From Crocinitomix algicola (GTDB lineage Bacteria; Bacteroidota; Bacteroidia; Flavobacteriales_D; Crocinitomicaceae), in NCBI RefSeq assembly GCF_001661595.2, contig NZ_LYPF02000007.1, positions 1-64,000 on the forward strand: a DNA stretch of 64,000 nt, read 5' to 3'. A program made the position numbers and the translations under genes. A model generated the notes under the pieces. The model did not search any database. It was given only the letters and a program-made list of their open reading frames with translations, and had not been told where the DNA came from. Every line of letters starts with the position of its first letter. Position 1 is the stretch's first letter. Shown piece after piece: positions 57,527-64,000 of the stretch.

Positions 57527-60500
57527 ATGAAAAAATTATTGTTAAGTATTTGTGTTTTAAGTCTGGGACATATGTCGTTGGCTTATATTGGAGAGGGCTA
57601 CCTACGTTCAAGTGGAGTAGATGATTCTCGTGCGGCTGGATGTGCTCCTGCAACTGAGCGATTGTTCATGGAGTTCAATAATATACGAGCGCTAGTTGAA
57701 ACAGGAGGGTCGATGTGGCAGGATCGTTCACGACCTTTCGCGGCGTATGAGTATCCATCTGGAAGTGGTAACCATGTCTTGTTCTCTGGTGCTTTATGGA
57801 TGGGTGGAACAGATATTAATGGTCAGCTAAAACTTGCGGCTCATACCTATAGACAAGGAAATGATTTTTGGCCAGGTCCTTTGGGTGATTTAATTGAAGG
57901 AACTGGAAACTATGATCCATTCATTCCTCAAAATGCTGAAGTTACGCTTTACAAAGATTATGGAGCTGCTGAAATTACGCCTGAACAATGTTCAGAGTAT
58001 GATCAATTTTTTACGATAAGAAAAAACGAAGTGTTACAATTTATCACTTGGTGGAATTGTGAAAATGGAATTACTGATCCTTCAGATTGTGATGACGTTG
58101 TTCGTCCAAATGAGGATATAATGAGACGAATAGAAAACTGGCCGGCGCATGGCGATCCAGGTTTAGGACAAGATTTCTATTTAGCACCTTTCTATGATAA
58201 TGCTCCTGAAGGAGAATCAGGAAATGGTATTTATGATCCAATAGCGGATGGTGATTTCCCTTGGTATGATATAGAGGAAGAAGTGGATTGTCGAAATGAT
58301 AGAAGAATTACACTTTTTGGTGATGAAACGCATTGGTGGGTATTCAATGATAAAGGGAATATTCATACAGAAACTGGTGGTGATCCGATTGGAATGGAGG
58401 TAAGAGCGCAAGCATTTTCGTTCGCGACTGATGATCAAATCAATGATATGACCTTTTATAATTATGAGTTGATTAACCGTGGTACGCAAACTTTATATGA
58501 TACTTATTTTGGTCAATGGGTGGATCCAGATGTAGGATTTGCAGAGGATGATTTTGTTGGTTGTGATGTGGCTAGAGGTTTAGGGTATGTTTATAATGCA
58601 GATACTGAAGATGAAGGGGCTACTGGTCAACCAGGTTATGGTTCAAATGTTCCGGCTGTAGGAATTGACTTCTTTGAAGGTCCTTATTTGGATAATGATG
58701 GTATTGATAACCCATTATATAAGCCAGAAGCAGATGAAGACGGTCCTGCTGTTTTAATACCAGAAGTATATGCTCAAAAGGGTATTCCTTACCCAGGTCT
58801 TGGAATTGGTTATGGTGATGGTACTCCAGATAATGAGCGATTTGGTATGTCACGATTCATGTATCATAATAGAGATAACGGTCCTTATGGGGATCCAAGT
58901 TCGGCTGCTGATTATTACAACTACCTTAGAGGTATTTGGAAGAATGGTCTAGACATGCAATTCGGTGGTAATGGAAATACAACCGGTTCAGGTGTTGCAA
59001 CAAAGTATATGTTCCCAGGGGATTCTGATCCATTGCATTGGGGAACGTATCCTGTACCACAACCATCTTCCGAACCATGGAGTGAAATTACTGCTGGAAT
59101 ATCACCTTTCGATAGAAGATTCATGCAATCTGCAGGTCCATTTATTCTTAGACCGGGAGCAGTAAATAACATTACAGTGGGTGTTGTAGTTGGTCAAAGT
59201 AGTGAAACGGATTTGGAAGCACCAGTTAGGGCTTTAAAAACGGCTGATACAAAAGCACAAGCTTTATTTGATAATTGTTTCCAAATTGTTGAACCGCCAT
59301 TTGCTCCAGTTCTAGAAATTCAAGAATTAGAGAACGAGTTAATTTTGTTTTTATCAGATCCTGCGGGAATTGAGCCGTTAGAGGATTTTGAAGAGGAAGA
59401 TCGTATTAATATTATTACTCCTGATGAATTATTAGCTGAAGGTATAGAGTACGATAATAAATACCGTTTTGAAGGTTTTCAAATTTACCAAATGGTCGAT
59501 GAATTAGCTTCGGTTTCGGATATAGGTGAAACGGATAAAGCGCGTTTAGTCGCTCAATCTGATGTTGAAAATGGCGTTGGTAAATTGGTGAACTATACTT
59601 ATGATGAAGAATTAGATATTTCTATTCCTGCTGTAATGGTTGAACCTGCGGGTGATGGAGAATTAGATCAGGGGTTAAAGAGATCTTTCCGTGTAACTGA
59701 AGATTTGTTTGCTACTGGTGATCGTACATTAATAAACCATAAAAAGTATTATTATATTGCGGTGTCATACGCTTATAATCAATACAAAGAGTATGATCCA
59801 GATGATCCAACTTTAATTGATGGACAAAAAACACCTTATTTGCGTTCACGTTTAACAGCAACAGGGGGTTCTATCGAATCTGTTATAGGAATTCCTCACG
59901 ACGTTACGACAGAGGCTGACGGAAGAGTTTATACCACTTCTTATGGAATGCAACCAGAGATTACTCAAGTTGAAGGTCTAGGAAACGGAGGAGAGTTTTT
60001 AGAGTTGACTCAAGGATCGGTTGATCAAATACTTAATAACGTGAGTATAAAACACCCTACTTATCAAGTAGGTGCTGGTCCAATAGCAGTTAAAGTTATA
60101 GATCCACTTAATCTTAAAGGGGGTGATTATGCTTTAGGTTTTGAAAATGATTCAACCGAGGTTGATGAATCAACTTGGTGGTTGGCTAGGTCTTATACGG
60201 ATGAGTCAGGAGTAAGTTATAACGATACTGTTCGTTCAAACAGAGCAATAACTGTTGTTAGGGAAGAATTAATTCTCGACTGGGGATTGTCGGTTACCAT
60301 TAATCAACAGTATTTTGTTGGCGGTGGTGCTGCGAATTCATATACAGAACCGATAGGTGCTACAATTGAATTTGCGGATTCATCTCTACAGTGGTTGAGT
60401 TTTGTTCAAGATAATGATGCTTTTTATCCTTCTAACTGGATTTTAGTGGGAACAAATGATGAAGGTGCAAATCATACCGAAACACCAAATCCTGACTGTG

Positions 60501-61771
60501 TTGCAGATAACTGGATTTACCAACCATGTTTATATGATGACAAAGCTCTGGATGCTGAAAATCAATATTACGAAACATTGTTAGACGGTGGAATAGCACC
60601 ATTCAAATTCGTTGGATATGGTGCATATGGTCACCCATTTGGTTTGCCTGGTGAGAATACGAGTACACCGCATTATGAAACGAATGACTCATGGTTTACA
60701 ACTGCTTCTTCTATTCAAAACCAAATTTCATTACAAGAATTACATGACGTGGATATTATTCTTACGAATGATAAATCAAAATGGTCACGTGTTCCGGTTA
60801 TTGAAATAAACGATATCTTAGAGCAAACGGAACATGGTAATGAAGTGATTACACCAAGGGGTGATGCTTCAGTGGATAAAAATGGTCTATCAGTTGCAGA
60901 AGGAGGAAACCCAGCTGAGGCGAATTTAGTGAGTGAAACTGGAATGGGCTGGTTCCCTGGATATGCTATAGATGTAAATACTGGTACTAGGTTGAATATG
61001 GCATTCTCTGAAAATTCATGGTTGTTAGGAGATAACGGGGATGATATGATTTGGAATCCAACTTCAAGCTATGCTGACAACTCGGGAGTACCGTTATTTG
61101 GTGGAATGCACTATGTATATGTTTTCGGTGATGTTTATGACGGAAATGCATATGATGAAGGTGCTTGGTTGAGAGAAATGTTAGAATATGATGTAAGTAC
61201 TTCTACACGTCGATCAAACTATGGAAAAGCTTGGAAGTCATGTATGTGGGTGATGGAACCTATGTTAACAGCTGGTCAAGAATTATTGGCATGTGATGTT
61301 AAGATTAGTGCACGTGTTAATCAACCATACGTTGAGAAAACTGTGGATAATGATAATGAAGGTTTCCCGCTGTATAATTTCCGATTTGATAATCCTTCAA
61401 TCGCTGGTGTTGGTTCACAGATAGTATCTGTAATTGACAAAATCAATGTCGTTCCTAATCCTTATTATGCTTACAATCAATATGAAACTGGTAAACGTGA
61501 TACTCGAGTTAAGATTACAAATCTACCGGAGCGATGTGAGGTTACAATCTTTAATATGCAGGGTGCTTTAGTTAGATCTTATGTTAAGGATGATCCGTTG
61601 ACATCTCTAGATTGGGATTTAAATAATCATCAAGGAATTCCAATCGCTGGAGGAATGTATATTATTCACATAAAGATGGAGATCGAGGGTGAAGATGGTT
61701 CAATGCAACAACATGAAAAAATCCTTAAGTGGTTTGGAGTAATGAGGCAGCCTGATTTAGATAACTTATAA
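57527..61771 (+). CDS. Large secreted protein (1414 aa) of the receptor-PorV cluster
   Basis: Signal peptide MKKLLLSICVLSLGHMSLA, then over 1300 residues without a domain I recognise; rich in Asp, Gly, Tyr and Trp. The end (VVPNPYYAYNQYETGKRDTRVKI ... IFNMQGALVRSY ... GGMYIIHIKM ... ILKWFGVMRQPDLDNL) resembles the FlgD/T9SS-like beta-sandwich tail. Start is the ATG at 57527 (TTG at 57506 discarded). It follows the receptor by 32 bases and precedes the PorV-like gene by 35, so the three are very likely one operon. Probably a surface-exposed cargo; function unknown. Confidence 0.75.
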   Translation: MKKLLLSICVLSLGHMSLAYIGEGYLRSSGVDDSRAAGCAPATERLFMEFNNIRALVETGGSMWQDRSRPFAAYEYPSGSGNHVLFSGALWMGGTDINGQLKLAAHTYRQGNDFWPGPLGDLIEGTGNYDPFIPQNAEVTLYKDYGAAEITPEQCSEYDQFFTIRKNEVLQFITWWNCENGITDPSDCDDVVRPNEDIMRRIENWPAHGDPGLGQDFYLAPFYDNAPEGESGNGIYDPIADGDFPWYDIEEEVDCRNDRRITLFGDETHWWVFNDKGNIHTETGGDPIGMEVRAQAFSFATDDQINDMTFYNYELINRGTQTLYDTYFGQWVDPDVGFAEDDFVGCDVARGLGYVYNADTEDEGATGQPGYGSNVPAVGIDFFEGPYLDNDGIDNPLYKPEADEDGPAVLIPEVYAQKGIPYPGLGIGYGDGTPDNERFGMSRFMYHNRDNGPYGDPSSAADYYNYLRGIWKNGLDMQFGGNGNTTGSGVATKYMFPGDSDPLHWGTYPVPQPSSEPWSEITAGISPFDRRFMQSAGPFILRPGAVNNITVGVVVGQSSETDLEAPVRALKTADTKAQALFDNCFQIVEPPFAPVLEIQELENELILFLSDPAGIEPLEDFEEEDRINIITPDELLAEGIEYDNKYRFEGFQIYQMVDELASVSDIGETDKARLVAQSDVENGVGKLVNYTYDEELDISIPAVMVEPAGDGELDQGLKRSFRVTEDLFATGDRTLINHKKYYYIAVSYAYNQYKEYDPDDPTLIDGQKTPYLRSRLTATGGSIESVIGIPHDVTTEADGRVYTTSYGMQPEITQVEGLGNGGEFLELTQGSVDQILNNVSIKHPTYQVGAGPIAVKVIDPLNLKGGDYALGFENDSTEVDESTWWLARSYTDESGVSYNDTVRSNRAITVVREELILDWGLSVTINQQYFVGGGAANSYTEPIGATIEFADSSLQWLSFVQDNDAFYPSNWILVGTNDEGANHTETPNPDCVADNWIYQPCLYDDKALDAENQYYETLLDGGIAPFKFVGYGAYGHPFGLPGENTSTPHYETNDSWFTTASSIQNQISLQELHDVDIILTNDKSKWSRVPVIEINDILEQTEHGNEVITPRGDASVDKNGLSVAEGGNPAEANLVSETGMGWFPGYAIDVNTGTRLNMAFSENSWLLGDNGDDMIWNPTSSYADNSGVPLFGGMHYVYVFGDVYDGNAYDEGAWLREMLEYDVSTSTRRSNYGKAWKSCMWVMEPMLTAGQELLACDVKISARVNQPYVEKTVDNDNEGFPLYNFRFDNPSIAGVGSQIVSVIDKINVVPNPYYAYNQYETGKRDTRVKITNLPERCEVTIFNMQGALVRSYVKDDPLTSLDWDLNNHQGIPIAGGMYIIHIKMEIEGEDGSMQQHEKILKWFGVMRQPDLDNL

Positions 61772-61806
61772 GATTAAGAAAGATATTAATTTGAAATTCA
61801 GTAAGA

Positions 61807-62883
61807 ATGAGAATACATAAATTAATTACAAGGGCTTTTATGGCCGCAGCTGTAGTATCATTATCAGGAACAGCCTATGCTGGGAATGGTGATCGTGTTG
61901 GATCAGCTGGTGCAACAGAATTATTGATCAACCCATGGGCAAGAAGCGCTGCTTGGGGAGATGCAGGTATTTCTTGCGCAAATGGACTTGATGCTGTTTA
62001 TACAAATATTGCAGGTCTTGCTTTCACCGATAAAACACAAATTCGATTTGATCGTACAAATTGGTTAGGTGGTGCTGGAATAAATATTAATTCGGCCGGA
62101 TTAGCTCAACGTGTATCAGAAAGTAGTGTTATTTCTGTAACAGTTATGGCAATGTCCTTTGGTGATATTGATATTACTACAGTTGATTTGCCTGAAGGTG
62201 GTATTGGAACGTTTACACCGGTATACTCTAACTTTAATGTAGGATATGCTAGAGAATTTTCAAATTCGATTTATGGAGGTGTAAACTTTAAAGTTATTAA
62301 CGAATCTATTGCGGATCTCCGAGGAACAAGCGTAGCAATTGATGCAGGAATTCGTTACGTTACAGGTGAAGAAGATCAAATGAAATTTGGTATCGCTTTA
62401 AAGAATATAGGGCCAACGATGAGCTTTCAAGGTGATGGATTAGGAATTTCAGTGCTTTACCCTTCAACGGGTGATGAGGCTACTTTAGAGCAACGTTCTG
62501 CTACTTTTGAAATGCCTTCTTTATTAGCAATTGGAGGATCATATGATTTTAACTTTTCGGAAACTAATAAATTAACAGCGGCTTTAGGATTTACCGCTAA
62601 TTCATTTTCGAATGATAATTTTCGCTTAGGTTTAAATTATGGAATGGATTTAGATAAAGCAAACTTTAACTTAATGGCGGGATATGTTTACGAAAAAGGT
62701 ATTTTTTCAAGTGAATTCGATTTTAATTCTCGCGTAACAGCATTGAGTGGATTAAGTGCTGGTGTTTCTGTTGATGCAGTAGTAGGAAAGAGCAAAAGTT
62801 TGATAGGAATTCAATACGCATTTAGACAAACAAGATTGTTTAATAATGTTCACACTATTGGATTATCGATTGATTTATTATAA
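61807..62883 (+). CDS. PorV/PorQ-family outer membrane beta-barrel protein
   Basis: A 358-residue outer membrane protein with signal peptide (MRIHKLITRAFMAAAVVSLSG) and a FadL-like barrel of the PorV/PorQ family: GSAGATELLINPWARSAAWGDAGIS and ANGLDAVYTNIAGLAF near the N-terminus are typical; repeated beta-strands follow (FKVINESIADLRGTSVAID, FGIALKNIGPTMSF). PorV shuttles T9SS cargo at the outer membrane. This copy may be a paralogue dedicated to the 1414-residue neighbour (inference from context). Terminator 23 bases downstream. Confidence 0.85.
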   Translation: MRIHKLITRAFMAAAVVSLSGTAYAGNGDRVGSAGATELLINPWARSAAWGDAGISCANGLDAVYTNIAGLAFTDKTQIRFDRTNWLGGAGININSAGLAQRVSESSVISVTVMAMSFGDIDITTVDLPEGGIGTFTPVYSNFNVGYAREFSNSIYGGVNFKVINESIADLRGTSVAIDAGIRYVTGEEDQMKFGIALKNIGPTMSFQGDGLGISVLYPSTGDEATLEQRSATFEMPSLLAIGGSYDFNFSETNKLTAALGFTANSFSNDNFRLGLNYGMDLDKANFNLMAGYVYEKGIFSSEFDFNSRVTALSGLSAGVSVDAVVGKSKSLIGIQYAFRQTRLFNNVHTIGLSIDLL

Positions 62884-62905
62884 TACTTGAATTCAATAAA
62901 ATTAC

Positions 62906-62936
62906 AAAAGCCGATGTGTATGCATCGGCTTTTTTG
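62906..62936 (+). terminator. Terminator of the receptor-PorV cluster
   Basis: AAAAGCCGATG-TGTATG-CATCGGCTTTTTT hairpin 23 bases after the stop at 62883. Confidence 0.88.
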
Positions 62937-63000
62937 TTAAACGCTTATCATACTGTTGTTTAGAACTGAAGAATTAAATGTGTTTCTCAATTTAATTTTG

Positions 63001-63008
63001 TATATTTG
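63001..63008 (+). promoter_or_regulatory. -7 box of the greA-HIT unit
   Basis: TATATTTG at 63001-63008, preceded by TAATTTTG at 62993-63000. Either fits TAnnTTTG; the first predicts a start near 63013 and a leader of about 50 bases to greA at 63063. Confidence 0.45.
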
Positions 63009-63062
63009 TTATTCAAGAGAGTCCTATTAGGGGCTCTCTTGTTATGTTTAAAATATTGTGTT

Positions 63063-63536
63063 ATGTCAAATGTAAACTACTATACTAAAGAAGGATTAGA
63101 AAAGCTAAAAGCTGAGTTAAATCATATGAAGTCTGTTGAACGACCGAGTATTTCAGAGCAAATTGCAGAGGCGCGTGATAAAGGGGATTTATCTGAGAAC
63201 GCCGAATATGATGCAGCAAAAGAAGCGCAAGGTCTCTTAGAAGCAAAAATAAGCAAGTTAGAACAAGTGCTGTCAAATGCTCGTATTCTTGATGATTCAA
63301 ACTTAGACACTTCAAAAGTGCTTATCTTAAGTAAGGTTAAGATAAAAAATGTGGATAATGGAATGGAACTAGATTATACACTTGTTGCGGAGAATGAAGC
63401 AGATTTGAAAGCTAAAAAGATTTCGGTTGACTCGCCAATTGGAAAAGGACTTCTAGGTAAAGCAGTTGGCGATATTGCGGATATCCAAGTTCCAAACGGA
63501 ATAATGAAATTTGAAATAATAGAAATCTCACGTTAA
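63063..63536 (+). CDS. greA: Transcription elongation factor GreA
   Basis: Cytoplasmic factor that stimulates RNA polymerase to cleave backtracked RNA. The 157-residue protein has the N-terminal coiled coil (YYTKEGLEKLKAELNHMKS, EQIAEARDKGDLSENAEYDAAKE with the acidic tip) and the C-terminal FKBP-like domain (VDSPIGKGLLGKAVGDIADIQVPNG). The start at 63063 gives a standard-length GreA; a longer frame to 63006 covers the promoter. The HIT-family gene follows after 1 base. Confidence 0.96.
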   Translation: MSNVNYYTKEGLEKLKAELNHMKSVERPSISEQIAEARDKGDLSENAEYDAAKEAQGLLEAKISKLEQVLSNARILDDSNLDTSKVLILSKVKIKNVDNGMELDYTLVAENEADLKAKKISVDSPIGKGLLGKAVGDIADIQVPNGIMKFEIIEISR

Positions 63537-63537
63537 T

Positions 63538-63930
63538 ATGTCATCTATATTCTCAAAAATTATAAAAGGTGAAATTCCTTGTCATAAAGTTGCGGAAAAT
63601 GAGCAATTTCTTGCTTTTTTAGATATATCTCCACTCCAAAAAGGACACACCCTCGTGATTCCTAAAACTGAAGTAGATTATATTTTTGATATAGAGGATG
63701 ATTTGCTAGCAGAGATGATGTTGTTTGCAAAAAAGACCGCCAAAGGAATTAAAGCAGCCTTTGAGTGTAATAGAATTGGTGTAGCAGTTGTAGGTTTAGA
63801 AGTTCCTCATGCCCATATCCATCTCATTCCAATAAATTCAATTCAGGATATGAATTTTGCAAATCCAAAAATGAATCTCTCACAGGATGAATTGGTGAGC
63901 ATAGCTACTGCAATCAAGAATGAGCTTTAA
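63538..63930 (+). CDS. HIT family protein (histidine-triad nucleotide-binding)
   Basis: A 130-residue HIT-domain hydrolase with IFSKIIKGEIPCHKVAENEQ at the N-terminus, SPLQKGHTLVIPK, and the triad HAHIHLIPI (HxHxH). Such proteins act on nucleotide adducts such as adenosine 5'-phosphoramidate or related substrates; the exact one is unknown. Shares an operon with greA (1-base gap). Confidence 0.92.
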   Translation: MSSIFSKIIKGEIPCHKVAENEQFLAFLDISPLQKGHTLVIPKTEVDYIFDIEDDLLAEMMLFAKKTAKGIKAAFECNRIGVAVVGLEVPHAHIHLIPINSIQDMNFANPKMNLSQDELVSIATAIKNEL

Positions 63931-63948
63931 AGTTACGTCTAGAGGTAT

Positions 63949-63986
63949 TAAAAAAGGCTGCTATGATTTCATAGCAGCCTTTTTTA
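63949..63986 (+). terminator. greA-HIT terminator
   Basis: AAAAAAGGCTGCTATGA-TT-TCATAGCAGCCTTTTTT, a long perfect stem with flanking A and T runs, 19 bases after the stop at 63930. The last few bases of the window contain nothing else. Confidence 0.92.
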
Positions 63987-64000
63987 ATGATTTTTGATTG

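Overview
The window looks like a chromosomal segment of a Bacteroidota bacterium, most likely order Flavobacteriales. Evidence: many secreted proteins end in a type IX secretion (T9SS) type A sorting domain with the YPNPT/YPNPS signature; one gene is a PorV/PorQ-family barrel; many genes are preceded by the Bacteroidota -7 box TAnnTTTG and lack clear Shine-Dalgarno sequences; atpDC stands apart from the other ATP synthase genes; and the SUF, thi and sdh operons have a typical flavobacterial form. A family-level assignment (for example Crocinitomicaceae-like) is only a guess. I see no tRNA, rRNA, insertion sequence, prophage or CRISPR.

Layout. 1-1186: 3' part missing of a minus-strand glycine-rich secreted protein. 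1433-9409 (+): dxs, a choice-of-anchor I T9SS protein, glyS and an rRNA-methyltransferase-like gene. 9417-11033 (-): SprB-repeat T9SS protein. 11132-15029 (-): suf operon (sufA-type, sufB, sufC, sufD). Divergent from it, 15373-18939 (+): sdhCAB. The 343-base region between suf and sdh holds both promoters and a perfect 17-bp palindrome resembling Fur-superfamily operators. 19053-21170 (-): M43 metalloprotease. 21356-23759: glycosyltransferase-like gene (+), then a leucine-rich-repeat gene and ribF (-). 23959-25765 (+): atpDC. 25954-31394 (+): uppS-bamA-skp-skp and murI (envelope biogenesis). 31400-38756 (+): thiamine synthesis: a ThiE-like divergent protein, a TPP riboswitch, then thiS-thiC-thiE-like-thiD-membrane protein-thiE-thiG-thiH.

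38757-51416 (-) is a long secretome block: a phosphopantetheinyl transferase, a kelch T9SS protein, a GGGP-synthase-type prenyltransferase, a CotH-kinase T9SS protein and three tandem seven-bladed FG-GAP propeller paralogues, several joined by overlapping stop/start codons. 51494-52807 (+): ahcY. 52858-53581: a divergent pair whose start codons overlap. 53754-62883 (+): TonB-dependent receptor, a 1414-residue secreted protein and a PorV/PorQ-family protein. 63063-63930 (+): greA and a HIT-family gene.

How it fits together. Cell-envelope assembly (uppS, bamA, two skp-like chaperones, murI) and T9SS export dominate. Metabolic genes cover respiration (sdh, atpDC), Fe-S assembly (suf), isoprenoid and thiamine synthesis (dxs makes DXP, used by both routes and itself a TPP enzyme), flavin cofactors (ribF) and the methyl cycle (ahcY). 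The most interesting points are the suf/sdh palindrome, the degenerate ThiE homologue next to the TPP riboswitch, the probable leaderless starts including a divergent pair with overlapping ATGs, the FG-GAP triplication with CDSI repeats, and the kelch-GGGPS-CotH coupled operon. No complete, clearly novel defence or mobile system was found.
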